From Siphonodentalium dalli (lineage: Eukaryota; Mollusca; Scaphopoda; Gadilida; Siphonodentaliidae), in contig CP136064.1 of the NCBI GenBank assembly GCA_032622095.1, positions 114,006,004 to 114,070,003 on the forward strand: 64,000 bases of DNA. The letters are read 5' to 3'. A model generated the notes under the pieces. It did no database searches. It was not told the origin of the DNA and worked only from the letters and a program-made list of their open reading frames with translations. Positions 1-12,949 of the stretch are shown here, one piece after another. The position numbers and the translations under genes were made by a program. Every line of letters begins with the position of its first letter. Position 1 is the first letter of the stretch.

Positions 1-3000
1 ACATGATTGGTTATTAAAATACTAAAATGCAGGCTTAACCACCTATAATTCGTATTTGGTTTGGTTGTGAATATCGGATATGCATATATAATGTCTATAC
101 TGTAACAACCACTCTTTATATGGCTGTTATTAAGAAATAATGGAACTACTTCATTTTATAACTCGAACATGTCAAATTGGGTTATATTACAACTAATAAA
201 TAGGATTTGTCATATTCTATGATGTTAAATCATGCCTTGTCCATGTGTAGTATCAACTGGTTTTTTTCTTCTAAAATAACATTTTGCCGATACTAAAGAT
301 TGCATCAAGAGAGAATATTTTATCATATTGAGTATTGGTTTAATGATCTGAAACCGGTAGGTCCAAACCACTGGCCATTCAAAATAACTCCCTTGGAATC
401 ATATGACTTAGGATTTTTAAATGTCTTTATTCCCCGTGTTACAGGGAGGACATCTAAGTTACATAACAGATAAATTCGTTACAGGATATAAACTTTGAGC
501 ATACCGGTGCGGCTGATATCACAATAAACGACCAATATGTCGCATTTCGAGTATAACGCAACACTAATACAATTCCGCAGTCTGTCGTGTATAATGCAAC
601 ATGGATATGGTTATTTCATAAATTACTGTGGGATTTCAAATGTCATATGTTACATTAAAGACAGGTGTGTTACAATATACGTAACCTGTGCATTTGGACT
701 CTTCCAGTTCCATGTCGAGGAAGGGAGAGCAGTTTAATATATTCGGGAGCTCACTTGTTAAAGAGTTTCTGTCAAATACCCCTTCTCTTGTCACACGGAC
801 GATATGTGGGCTTTTATTGTTACGTGAAATACTTTTTTCATAATTGTCTTATTCGACACAAAACACGATGAAAATGGGATATTGAACATGTATTTTTCCA
901 ACAAAACAGAAGGAAAATGTATGGCTGAAATGAAGAATTCACCATATAGAATGAAGTTTGTGGAGAAAGTATATAGTGCGCTCCGCTGCCCTCTGTCGTA
1001 ATTGCACACACACCAGTCCTGGTACACAAAATGTACTAGCGATGTACATGTATATATCAGATATGTATATGTGAGTTACAATCATGGGCCAACTGGGTCA
1101 TTCAGATCACACGCGCTCAGTCACCAGATAAACAGAATGGATGCTGCTATTTAATGCATCATGTATGTAACCTATACATAACATCTCAACTCAATTATGT
1201 TACGGGGAGCGTTTCGCGAGAACTTATTTGAGGTTAAGTTACACGACACGTACGTGCATGTAGATAAACAGGAATTTATCTGGTAAATAATAACTTGGCC
1301 CACATGCATGACTATGTACACGATTAGTCGGTTAAGAATAAGTTAAGATTTATGTCCAAAGTATAACATTTGACCTTTAACTGGGAAGATGATTTTCAAC
1401 CAGTGGTGAGCGATGTGGCAGATACGCGCATATGTGATCGTGCATATGCGTGTAACCGAAATCGCATAAAGGGCACCCGACTCTCACGCAGAGATGCACA
1501 CAAACGGAAGCACTAGGATCAACCACCGTGTCCAAAACAGGCTAATAAAGAGAGAACAGAATGCGTGCAAATGGTTATTTGAAATATGTTTCACGGAAAA
1601 CACTAAACTAATCACAACTATGGATATCTTCCAAACTGTTGCACATATGGCCTTTACAATATCTTTATAATGTATCACTGACATTTCAAACTTAAATAGT
1701 AAGTAGTATGTGAAACCTTTAAATATACGGGGAAGCTGAGAAATATACTCGGCCAACAATCTTTCATAAATTCCAACTTTACTCAGTAATTCATTACATA
1801 TTGACATAATTCCTTTATGACGTATACTGTTCTGCGAATTATCTGCATATCGTTTTGGCCATGCAAAGAAATGTGCATTCTTCCAATTTATATAACTTAA
1901 TTATGCAGTTTATGAACAACTCATATCACCCGAAACAGTATGCACGGCTAGGTGGCCCCGGTGGGGTGCCCATCCTGAAAATTGCTAACTGCATCCCTTG
2001 GACTGGTACTTTCCAACCGATACCTTAAGCTCCCAACTGTTGCATATTTTCAAATGGACTCCCCTACTAAGATTGGAAAATTTGCAACTGAAATTATTAC
2101 CAACAAAGCAACAAAAATTACTGGTTGGAAAATCCAACAATGAGAACAATTTCAACCTATTTGTGGTGCAATATTTCCAATAATATTCTGTCAGGCACGA
2201 AACTTCCAAATTTTTACCAAAGTTTACCCCCCCCCCCCCCCGTTATAACGTCCCTATATTCAAAACATTATTTGGTTAATAAATTGGTATTCAATTATGA
2301 CATATTTATTGATACATTCAACTAGACATGACACATTCGTCAATAATCACCTTCACAAACACCCTAAATCGTCTTCTCCCTATTTGCTGTCAATGATATC
2401 TGTCGTGCGTACCCTCCTGTTTACTCTCTACAGAAGTTTCACACAGTCGTTCACACCCTCGACCTGGTGTTTCCCTTTGATTTAAATATATGTCTTATTC
2501 ACCTCTTCGTGTCCTACTTCCGTTTGACAACAATCCTCGTCTACACAACATTATCAACCTGCTTCTCCTCTGCACTTTCATCACCAATGACATCTGTCTT
2601 AACCACCCGTTTTACAAGTCTGTTCACTCTCTACTGCAGTCTCGCGACATATCTATAGCTCTCCGCGCTCTCGATTTATATGATAATCCATATGTATACC
2701 AATTTCCACGAAACTGTCCTAATATATAGAATACCCACTATCTACTGCAGTCTCCGTAGAGACAGTTTACTGTCTCACTCACTTGCAAAAAATATCTAGT
2801 TCTTGTCGTCTCGTCTACAAAAACAACTTCCTCTCTTTCTACGACATATATATATCATATGTGCACACTCTCTACTAGAGTTGCACTTTACATGTTCTGT
2901 CCACACCCTGAACATGCATGACAGATGTTACTTCCAAAAAATGGCGATAACACATTCGTGAGTTCTACATCAGTGGCATTTTGACATCTTTCTCTTTCCT

Positions 3001-5200
3001 GTAACCACTATTCGGGAAAAAAGTGCATGTATATGAGCACGCCTGCCTGTGGTTCACATTAGAATTCCCAACAATAAAACATTGTGCCACATATAGTTCG
3101 ACAGTTTTATCACACAATTAGGCTATTTTGCGAGCAAATTTGTATTACTGCAACAAATAAACCTTCTAACATATGCTGGTCTTGCAGCACATTTTGTACT
3201 TAATGTAACGAACATGCGATCTAACAGTAACTAATCATAATTAACTCAGCTATGCTTGCCCATCATATCACATCCAAGAATAGCCATTGCCACTAATTTA
3301 TTATTAGTATAAAGGCGTAAGGTTTTCCTGCCTTACACTACAATACTAAATTAGTGACAGCTAATCGTAGTATTTCGTGTAATGTTAATTTGTGCTTGAA
3401 AATGTATCACTATCATGTTAACTTTGATATTTCCGAATCAGTTTCACACTGCCCATCCAAATATGAAATATCTACACACAGTAAACTGAACAGAATAACA
3501 AACGATTTCCAGCTATTTCTTACAATAGTATAATCCATATAACACACTGTCGTCCATCGTGTTACTCACAGAGTATTTCATGTAACGAAAGCACCATTTG
3601 ATACGTCTCACATGTAGAAGATGTATGGTATATTATCATATGTGTTCGTTCATGTCAGAATAAGAGCACGAAGTCGACAAAGTGACTAAAAGCCGATTTT
3701 ATTCAAAACTAACTCCGTTTTAGGTAACACTTTTATATCCTGTAACAATTCAAGTATTTCCCATAACGAGATTTCACATGATACACCATCCCAGCAAATG
3801 GTGTCTCACAGAAATATAACTTCTTCACTAAAATTCAAAGTTAATAAGATACCCAACAGTTTACACGTAATTCCACTTAAAATTTAGGCGACTATATTTC
3901 AAATAGTCTGATCTCAATGTAATGTTTTATTTCCAGTAACAAAACTGGTCATTCCTGTAATTGTTTTTTTCGTAACAGGAGGAGACCGTTACAGGAGATA
4001 TGTATTGGCTATCAACAACAAAATAACTCAACGATTTTTCCCTTCAGCGGGGAGATAATGTGGCAATCAAAATGACTTAGAAACATCTCTTCAAAAATAA
4101 TTTAGAGATACTGAGGTCCCTGGTTATATCGATTAAATTCACGTTACATTTCAGACGTTTTTGAAATATACGGTTGTGGGTGCACCTACCTGATACATAT
4201 TTTTTTCGCGACTGTTTCTGAAAATTACAAATCTGCGCACATTTTTTAACATACCATGTGTTCTCACTTTTATAAGGCAAGTGATGTAATTTACTATTTA
4301 CAGGTAGGGCCTATTATTTTGCTCTTATACCACTTCGTTACAGAAGAGACATTGAGTTGAGGGACAAGATGTAACGAACAAAAAATATGTGGAAATCTTG
4401 GATATTGATGGCCTAAGGTTTATTATCATTAAGAGTAATGACCATTGTTCAATTACACACGAAAGTTTCCATAATTATTTTGAACACTATCTATAGGCGG
4501 ATGAGCAAATTCTGACGAGTAGGGGGTGAATATACCGCTATACGACAGGTGTACGGTATATATTTTATAGAACTCATTGCGGGCCATATATAAAATTATA
4601 ATTCGTCAGCATATCTTGTCTGGAAGAAGCTAGTTACCTTTACCTTCTCTGTAAATTCCTCGTGTGTCAGGAGAACCGTCCTTAGGGTGGACGTGCTAGT
4701 GTCAAAGGACAAGAATATGCCCCAAAATTGATAATGACTCATATACGCTTTTAAAAATTGGCTATTAAATGTGAATTTGTCCTCCCATAAGATGGTGTGT
4801 TTCAATTTCCCAACTATATACATGTAGAACCATGTAGCGGTCACTATGAATACTATGAAGACTCATGTGAAATTCGTTTAGCGACATGCTAAAACAACAT
4901 TGCAAACGGAAGCCGGGAAAACTGTTATTTAATTAATACAGACTATAGGCGCGACGATCACACATTGCCACGGATATTTTTTCAGGCTCGTCGGCAAAGT
5001 GAGAACAAGAAAACCATAGTCAGAAATGGTAACGCCACCAAGATTATGGTATTACATATAAATAGAAATTATAAAAAATACATAAAATATTTTGATAACA
5101 ATTGCGTTTAAACAAGTAATCCTTCAAATTATTACTAACAAAGCAAGTAAACGACTGTGGGGTCACGCAACAGATTACAAAGACTTGGAATTAGTATACT
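1..5200. other. AT-rich spacer without recognisable gene
   Basis: Open frames here are short (about 107 codons or fewer), have low-complexity AT-driven composition and match no family I recognise. Around 2300-2900 there is pyrimidine-rich sequence with loosely repeated CTCTACTGCAG-like words, probably a decayed tandem repeat. No RNA gene or clear element end was seen. Confidence 0.6.
2227..2241. repeat. Poly-C tract (15 C)
   Basis: An uninterrupted run of 15 C on the plus strand. It is the only long homopolymer of this kind with C on the plus strand; the other long ones are G. Confidence 0.95.
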
Positions 5201-5340
5201 GTAAATACTAAAATTTAAATGAAATAATTAAAAGATAAAATTTAGCAAGTAGTAAAAGTAAATTTTCTCATTTAATTTTTTTTTTTGGTTAAATAAAGCA
5301 AAAATTTAAATGTAACATTTGGTTTAAAAAAAATAATTGA

Positions 5341-5600
5341 CCGTGGCTCTTCCAATAATTGCGCGACTGACCTGGTCAATTGTTCTTAAGAAGTTGTTTT
5401 GAGAATTACTATGGAGGGAAATAGTTATGGCTGTGGCTTCGCAAGTAATTAACTTGGTGACGTGATGTTAACAAATCTGAACTCCAGTAAACCAAGGACG
5501 CTCCATACCAAATATAAGGTAAATTAATAATTCTTTAGAAGTTGTTTTAAGATTTACTACGGAGGGAAAGAATTGTGGTGCTGGCTTCGCAACTATTTGA
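5341..5600 (-). repeat. Fragment of pearl-like ~170-bp repeat, reverse orientation
   Basis: Two degenerate units containing AAGAAGTTGTTTT, ACTAYGGAGGGAAA and GGCTTCGCAA. They are the reverse complement of words seen at 51-55 kb (TTTCCCTCCATAGT, AGGGCCATAACTC). This looks like an isolated piece of the same repeat family, inserted in the opposite direction. Confidence 0.6.
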
Positions 5601-6036
5601 CCTCATTGTAACAAATATAAATATTAGTCACTCAGGCAATAGATGTATCTATTCTGTATATTAAGTTATTGGGTCTTACGTGTCGTGAGATGTCTAAATA
5701 ATTTTCGATGGACAGATCGCACAAGGGACCCACGCCAATCTTCTGTTGGGATTCCAATTGTTGGCTTATTAAATATGCACATATGCTTAAGATAGAGTCG
5801 CGCGCGAAGCACGCTCCCGTAAGTCAGGTTTTGGATCCCAGTTAATGAAAATATCATTGAAATAACCGGTTTCCCCCAATAAACATCCATATATTCAATA
5901 TACATGTTTTGGAGCAGAATTAGGCAGTCCATATTGGACGCCATCATGGAATTTATTTTGTTTTGTTTTAATTTTCACACATATTTATTAGTTATGTGGA
6001 TGGAGTTCTCATTAAACCTCACATCCTTATATTGGT

Positions 6037-6519
6037 TACAGTAATGCCCAAAGTAATTGACCACTTAACCAGATCAGACTTATTGGTAATTTTTCAGGAT
6101 TTAAAATCCTGAAAAATTACAAATAATTCGGCTCTGGTTAAGTGGTCAATTACTTTGAACATTACTGTATGAGAATTGAGTTATCATTAAACCTCAAATC
6201 CTTATATTGGTTACAGTAATGCCCAAAGTAATTGACCACTTAACCACAGCAGAATTATGGGTATTTTTTCAGCATTTAAAATCCTGATAAATTACCCATT
6301 ATTCTGCTGTGCTTAAGTGGTCAATTACTTTGAACATTACTGTATGGGGATTGAGTTATCATTAAACCTCAAATCGTTATATTGGTTACAGTAATGCCCA
6401 AAGTAATTGACCACTTAACCACAGCATAATTATGGGTAATTTTTCAGGATTTAAAATCATGAAAAAATACCCATAATTTTGCTGTGGTTAAGTGGTCAAT
6501 TACTTTGGACATTACTGTT
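6037..6519. mobile_element. Three tandem copies of a mariner-type MITE (175-bp period)
   Basis: Palindromic elements lie at 6037-6169, 6212-6344 and 6387-6519, spaced exactly 175 bp apart. Each starts TA-CAGTAATGCCCAAAGTAA and ends in the inverted form CATTACTG-TA (the last TA has become TT in copy 3). The TA flank and CAGTAATG terminal inverted repeat fit Tc1/mariner-type MITEs. The spacer (ATTAAACCTCAAATC) is repeated as well, so the array grew by tandem duplication of element plus flank rather than by independent insertion. Confidence 0.8.
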
Positions 6520-6829
6520 TGTAGATGGAGTTAAACCTCACAACAGTGTGTTGGGGATTTGGACCTTGACTTGGGACCTTTGGTTTTTAACTCAACAAAT
6601 GCGCGTACACCATATACACAAATTTCTTATGTAACCAGAGTTTTTCTTGGATAAGATGAGTTTGAAGCCTGCTATCATTTCAAAATGTTGTCAGTTTTGT
6701 ATTCCCTGCAGCGGAACTCGACACATTGAAGCAAAAGTTACAAGAGATAAAATGTGTACGTAACGAGACTATAACACAAATGAAAAAATAAATTCAGGGA
6801 GGGGTGGGCGATACAGGGAACTAAGGGTT

Positions 6830-7490
6830 GAACCGATATAAATTTATAGAGCGATAATGACCAATGTTGACATATTATGCAGCTCAACTCTACTGAACAT
6901 TGCAACAAGGCTGTAATATAGGGGGTGTCAGAATTTTAGTCCTCTCTATATAGTGCCATAATAGTCATTTATGGACTTCTATAAGATGTTGGGTTGGTTA
7001 TATGGACTCGGAGAAAAAGGGGTTTGTACCGATGAACTGACATAAATTAGTGGAGCGATGTAGCCATGTAATATATCGCGACTGTACAAAAGCAGCAATG
7101 ATATAAAATTGGGGGGGGGGGGGTCTGAAATTATCTCTATGTCTATAGATGGCACCAGGATTATATAGAAAGGAATAGCAATTGATATACGTATACTGTA
7201 TAGTATAGTAATACCATAGACATATAAGTACAAGTATCACGCGATACAATATTACGTAACGTGACTATACCGATGAAAGAAATAAATAAATTGGACCCGG
7301 ATTAGAGGTTGGGTTGGTTATATGTGGATAATTGGATATGGAATTCATACCGATGAAACGATACAAATTAGTGGAGCGATAAAGACCAATGTTGACACTT
7401 AGTCAGGCTATGCGGGAGAAAATAGGGGTTGATACGATAGACCAAAATAAAATTGTCGGGTGATAATGACCAATGTTGATGTATAAAGTA
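6830..7490. repeat. Degenerate tandem repeat
   Basis: Four or so loose repeats of a unit with ACCGATGAA, AAATTAGTGGAGCGATA and GACCAATGTTGACA. A 13-G tract lies inside at 7111-7123. No coding content recognised. Confidence 0.5.
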
Positions 7491-8070
7491 ACGCGACTGT
7501 ACTGTCGCACAATTATCAGGTGTAACCGGTCAAATATGGACTCTAGTGCCAATATGGAACAGCTCAGAAAATATTTGCAGGGCCCAAAAATTTATTTAAC
7601 ATGGCATTTGCCATTAAAATCGATTTATGTCAATAAAACTGTCATTTTTCAAAATTTTAAGCTGAAACTTGGTGTATGTGCGTGGGATACATATATATTC
7701 CTAAAATGACCAGTCCAGCGCGTAATTATGTTTTAGATGGAAGAAATTGAATTTGTTTTCGATAATAAATTTGCAGCGTGGACGGGTCATTCCGGTCAAC
7801 CCGGTCATCGAGTGCGCTCAATTTGTAAACAAAGTTTTGGTCAATAGTCGTTTTGGTCAAACTATCCCTTTTTAGACCGGGACCACAGATCCGAATAGTA
7901 GCTAAGATGTATTTAGATAGAATTATCAAAAGAATTTGACCGATTCGGGTGTAGTTTAAGAGAATAGAGTGGAGAAATCTTGGTGATAATTCCAGAAAAT
8001 AAAGATGGCGGAGAATATTCACAATGAAACTACCCAACCCACAATTCACTTCACTACACCGGGGGGGGGG

Positions 8071-8512
8071 TCGCAATGGGTTACACATTATTTTCAGTCT
8101 ATCAAATTATTTATATTTTCAACAACAAGTGACTATAAGTTTACAATTTCAGCCTATCCTGAATCTATCGATACGATTTATCATATTTTCATAAACATAT
8201 TATACACCGGTGGCGTTAACTTTACAATTTCGGCATCTACGTGATTCTATCGGTACGATTGAGTAATGGTACAAAACAAAATGTTCAAGAATACATTAGG
8301 GGCTCCCAATGGGCTATATATTATTTTCAGTCTATCAAATTATTTATATTTTCAACAACATATTATTACACCGGTGACTTTAAGTTTACAATTTGAGCCT
8401 GTCCTGACTCTATCGATACGATTTATCATATTTTCATAAACGTATTATACACCGGTGGCGTTAACTTTACAATTTCGGCATCTACGTGATTCTATCGGTA
8501 CGATTGAGTAAG
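8071..8512. repeat. Direct duplication, two units of about 230 bp
   Basis: The block beginning near 8071 (TATTTTCAGTCTATCAAATT, ACACCGGTGGCGTTAAC, TCTATCGGTACGATTGAGTA) recurs from about 8303 to 8512 with few changes. Confidence 0.75.
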
Positions 8513-8984
8513 GTACAAACAATCTCCAAGAATACATTCGCCCTGTCCACCACGCAATATCAAAATCTCAGAAGCTAGAAACACCACAGGTGGCGTAATA
8601 AGCCAGTTAGTCACCGTTAATTAATTAGCTGTGTTCGGTATGACGATCTGACACTACTCGGCGATACCATTGAGGCTTACTTTGGGCTCTGCATGTGTGT
8701 TTTGACAGTAATAATCCACGATGTATGGATTATCATTGGTTTATAATTTAAATACTTTGGGTTCATGTGTGTTTTGAAAGTAATAATAAAATGACATCAA
8801 GTTCAATGTTTATTTACTCAAATCACAGTATGTGATGCAAGAGACATTTATAATTATACAGTGCATGGCATGTCATTGGTGTAATAATCAAAGTCGACAA
8901 CAACAAAAATGGTTGTGATAAAAACGTATTCTATACGCACATGGTGTGCGAATGGGATGGTGGGGTTGATAAGGTCAGCGGTGA

Positions 8985-10085
8985 TCCAAAATAATTTCGA
9001 AGATTTTTGATGAATCCGCATAGCTTATAGAAGCATACATTGTTTTTTGGGTTCATTATATTTATGAAATTATGAAGAAAAAAAATTGTTCTGTCAAGTG
9101 TAAGGGTAAAAATCGTCTCCGGAGTGAGTTCAATTGGTTACAGTCCATCATGTAGTGATATTAATTCCATATTTCGCTCTTATTACACAGCGTGCATGTT
9201 CTCATTTAGTAATCAATCTTGTACCATGATCCAGTTTCTACGGGGAGGTGATGATTTGAACATCTGAATTTAGCTAAAATAACTGCTTGTTTTTGGTGGA
9301 CATTGGACAAATATTTTTCTTGTGCGAATTTATATTTTATGATTCGATAATTTCGACACTTATTCATAGAGTTAATCTCGTTTCTCCACTGTTTTTGATA
9401 TTTATTTTCCAGAGCTTGTCGTGTATTAACTGGTTTGTCCAGATGTCGGGCAGTTCTAATTCTCCTAATGACGTCTGCATGTAATTGACCCAGGGATGAA
9501 TGTAAGTTCCACTCTCAGATTTTTGGAGTAAATAATTGTACAGCAGTTTGTTAATTTTTTGTTTGTCTGACATAACTACATTAGCCCAGTATGTTAACAT
9601 TCTACATTTTATGTCAATAATTAAAGGATATAATCCTGTTTCTCCATATACCATCATACTTGGTGTGCTTGGTTTTAACCCTAAAACATACTTGAGAAAT
9701 TTTAATTGGATCTTTTCTAAATCTGCGACGTGCTGGTAACCCCAGACTTCACATCCATATAATAATATTGGTTTTACAGTCTTAGAAAAAAGTTTTATTT
9801 GAATGTCTATCGATAAATTTAGTTCTTTCGCCTTATGTAGTAGGCCAAACATGGCCCGATTGCCTATTGCTATATTTTGCTTCACGGCTTTTGAGAAAGA
9901 ACAATTCCTAGTAAAAATAATACCCAGATATGTGAATTGAGGAACAATTTGTAACCTTGCGCCATTGAAAAGTATTCGTGATTTTGGGATTCTTTTACAG
10001 CCAAATACCATTAATTTTGTTTTGTCAACATTGACTGTGAGCTTCCAAAGCTCACAGTATTCAGAGAACTATTTTAGGGCTATAC
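8985..10085 (-). pseudogene. 5'-truncated, frameshifted non-LTR retrotransposon (LINE) ORF2 remnant
   Basis: On the minus strand a 215-codon frame (10011-9364) carries the C-terminal half of a LINE reverse transcriptase: a K-T-K-L-M-V-F-G segment just upstream, FTYLGIIF, and KPILLYGCEVWG, all typical of CR1/RTE/jockey-type elements. The frame then shifts near 9390 and continues as QWRNEINSMNKCRNYR and FRCSNHHLPVETGSW, then after stops CTLCN...YHYMMDC, the usual C-terminal cysteine region. At least one frameshift and two stops make it inactive. The catalytic palm is missing because the copy ends at about 10085, right beside the array at 10094. RNase H and the 5' end are absent. Confidence 0.85.
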
Positions 10086-10093
10086 TATGGAGG

Positions 10094-10749
10094 GTTATTA
10101 GGGTTACAATCCTAACTTCACATTTTAATTCTAACTTAACATTTTAATTCTTATATTTTAATTCTAACTTAACATTTTAATTCTAACTTAACATTTTAAT
10201 TCTTATATTTTAATTCTATTTACATTCTATTTACATTCTATTTACATTCTATTTACATTCTATTTACATTCTATTTACATTCTATTTACATTCTATTTAC
10301 ATTCTATTTACATTACAGAAACATTCTAGAAACATTACAGAAACATTCTATTAACTCTAACTTAATCTTTTAATTCTTACTTAATATTTTAATTCTTATA
10401 TTTTAATTCTATTTACACTCTATTTACATTCTATTTACATTCTATTTACATTCTATTTACATTCTAGAAACATTACAGAAACATTCTAGAAACATTACAG
10501 AAACATTCTATTAACTCTAACTTAATCTTTTAATTCTTACTTAATATTTTAATTCTAACTTAACATTTGAATTCTTATATTTTAATTCTAACTTTACATT
10601 TTAATTCTTACTTTACATTTTAATTCTTATATTTTAATTCTATAATTGTTGAAATTGAAATGAGCATAAAACGGATCTCAGAATTGAAAGGCAAAAATTA
10701 AAACAAACATAAAATGGATTCCAGAAGTTGTAATTGTGACCCTAATAAC
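10094..10749. repeat. AT-rich minisatellite bounded by inverted ends
   Basis: The core is 11-bp units (ATTCTATTTAC, about nine copies near 10213-10313 and again near 10405-10465), GAAACATTCTA/GAAACATTACA units, and TTTAATTCTAACTTAACA-like units. The whole block is framed by GTTATTAGGGTTACAAT on the left and the inverted ATTGTGACCCTAATAAC on the right, which suggests a mobile element with a tandem core. It abuts the truncated LINE. Confidence 0.75.
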
Positions 10750-11800
10750 ACGCCTGCACTTCTGTAACAATTATAACGAAAGGGGTCGCTGCGATCGGAC
10801 GGCGTGACATGACAATCTGCGGGATGGGATGGAATATGGAATAGAACGACAATCTCCGGAACAGAACTTCAAATTGGGTGTAACGGCCGATATCTCGAGG
10901 AATACAACACATAGAGGGCTCCTTTTTGTGATTAACGAAAGGCCCATATTCGCCCTATCCACACGTATTAACCCCGCCACTGACCGGACACCAGAAGTTG
11001 CATTATTTGGTCGACAATTGACCTAACATGAAAGTTGTTACAGCGATAACGCTATGTACACAAGCAGACTTGGTATTAAAACGAAGTTTATCATCTATTG
11101 CACAGCAAGAGACCGATTAACCCACCCATGCGAAGGTGCCATGAAACACGAAAAACTGCGTTCGACGTCAATGTTTAGAATTTAGATTTCTCGATGAATA
11201 CGCTAGCAAACAACAAGTGTTAGGTACCAAATGACACAGTGGAATACTGCGCATACGAATAATGTAATGGCGAAATCGCAAACACGCGCCGATGAAAACA
11301 GCTAAAAACAGACTCAATGTTTACAATAACAGGATCGATTTCAGCTGATATATTCCATATAATGGGGCGTATAGTATATCAAAATGTAGACACAGGGAAT
11401 GTAATTTTGTCCAAATGGGTCCAACACGCAGTGAAATTGTTGCAGAAATTCGCTCCAAGAAAGAGCGCTACTTTTTCTCGTAAAAAATAGAATGGCTGAC
11501 TGAAGCCGTTTTATCGTTCCAACTAAGCCTGTTCTTAGCACCACTTCGTCAACAAAATACGAATATACACCATGTATCCGAAGACGTATCAAATGTGATT
11601 TGTTAAGGGCTTTGCGCTCTTCATTTGTTATAATTCGCACTTATTTTTTATTTCAGTTGTGACTAAAAGCCCAGATGCCGGAAGCCGGTGTCCGGCGATT
11701 ACAAGCCAAGTTACAAAATAGATTAACTGGGTTGAACGCATGAGTATGTCAATGGTGAGACTGTTTGAAAGAATATTCAAATCAAATAGTGTTTATAGAC
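10750..11800. other. Spacer, no gene recognised
   Basis: Contains two frames of 65-99 codons without recognisable motifs. Nothing else was seen. Confidence 0.5.
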
Positions 11801-11810
11801 TTAAAAACTT

Positions 11811-12520
11811 ATGCGTCCGCCGGTCATACGCGGTGGAGGTTCTCATATTATCTGCCGGTCATACGCGGGGGAGGTTCTCATATGAACATATTATCTGCCG
11901 GTCATACGCAGGGGAGGTTCTCATATGAACATATTATCCGCCGGTCATACGCGGTGGAGCCTCCGTGGAGGTTCTCATATTATCCGCGGTCATCTGCGGG
12001 GGAGGTTCTAATATTATCCTCCGGTCATACAGGGGAGGTTCTCATATGAACATATTATCCGCTGGTCATATGCGTGGAGGTTCATATTATTTGCCGGTCA
12101 TACGCGGGTGAGGTTCTCATATGAGAAGCATTTCACCCCCGCGTATGACCGGCGGATAATATGAGAACCTCCCTCACATATGACCGGCAGATAATATGAA
12201 CCTCCACCGCGTATGACCGGCGGATAATATGAGAACCTCCCCCACATATGAGAATCTCCCTCGCGTATGACCGGTGAATAATATGAACGCGGTGGAGGTT
12301 CTCATATTATCTGCCGGTCATACGCGGGGGAGGTTCTCATATGAACATATTATCCGCCGGTCATACGCAGTGGAGGTTCATATTATCCGCCAGTCATACG
12401 CAAGGGAGGTTCTCATATTATCCACCAGTCATACGCGGGGGAGGTTCTCATATGAGAACCTCACCCGTGTTTGACTGGCGTATAATATGAGAACCTCCCT
12501 CGCATGAATAATATGAACCT
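11811..12520. repeat. Orientation-switching minisatellite
   Basis: Units of roughly 33-45 bp built on CCGGTCATACGCGG, GGAGGTTCTCATAT and an optional GAACATATTAT. Forward units run from 11811 to about 12120, reverse-complement units to about 12285, forward again to about 12450, then reverse to about 12520. The block can therefore fold into long hairpins. Confidence 0.85.
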
Positions 12521-12539
12521 CCACCGCCCGCCATCTCGC

Positions 12540-12650
12540 CTGATTCCGGTGGGTAAATGTCCGGGTGGCCGGGGTGGGTAAATGTCCGCTTTGTCATTTC
12601 AAGGGCGGGCGGGGAAATGTCCGGTGGGGAAATGTCCGGGATTCAGAAAT
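12540..12650. repeat. GGGTAAATGTCCG short repeat
   Basis: Four imperfect copies of GGG(T/A)AAATGTCCG separated by G-rich linkers. It follows the preceding minisatellite directly. Confidence 0.7.
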
Positions 12651-12949
12651 GGCTTATGCGCCGACGGCGTAAAATTACATAAAACTATCATTAACGTAAC
12701 TTTTAATCGACCAAATTGCTTCAATCTTCACATATCACTAGCTTACATATACACGTCACACACGCCACTATACACAATTTATTGCTTATAGTTCCGTCTG
12801 TTAACTCTTATTTTAACTTGTTTTCGGTTGTGTTCGGTATTCATAGTGACCCTCATGTAGAATAGATCGAGATTCTTGAATGATATGATATGATCTAGCC
12901 ACGTCCTTACTCGATGTCCACAACACCAGAGCGGAAAATCATATTCCAC

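Noticed and set aside
7726-8088. 120-codon minus-strand open frame
   Set aside because: Crosses a G tract and a repeat edge, has no recognisable motif and no splice context; likely chance.
10213-10320. Regular short repeats that resemble a CRISPR array at first glance
   Set aside because: Units are contiguous 11-mers without unique spacers, in an animal genome; ordinary minisatellite.
11341-11640. 99-codon minus-strand frame
   Set aside because: Balanced composition but no motif, no splice partners and no neighbouring exon-like segments; left unannotated.
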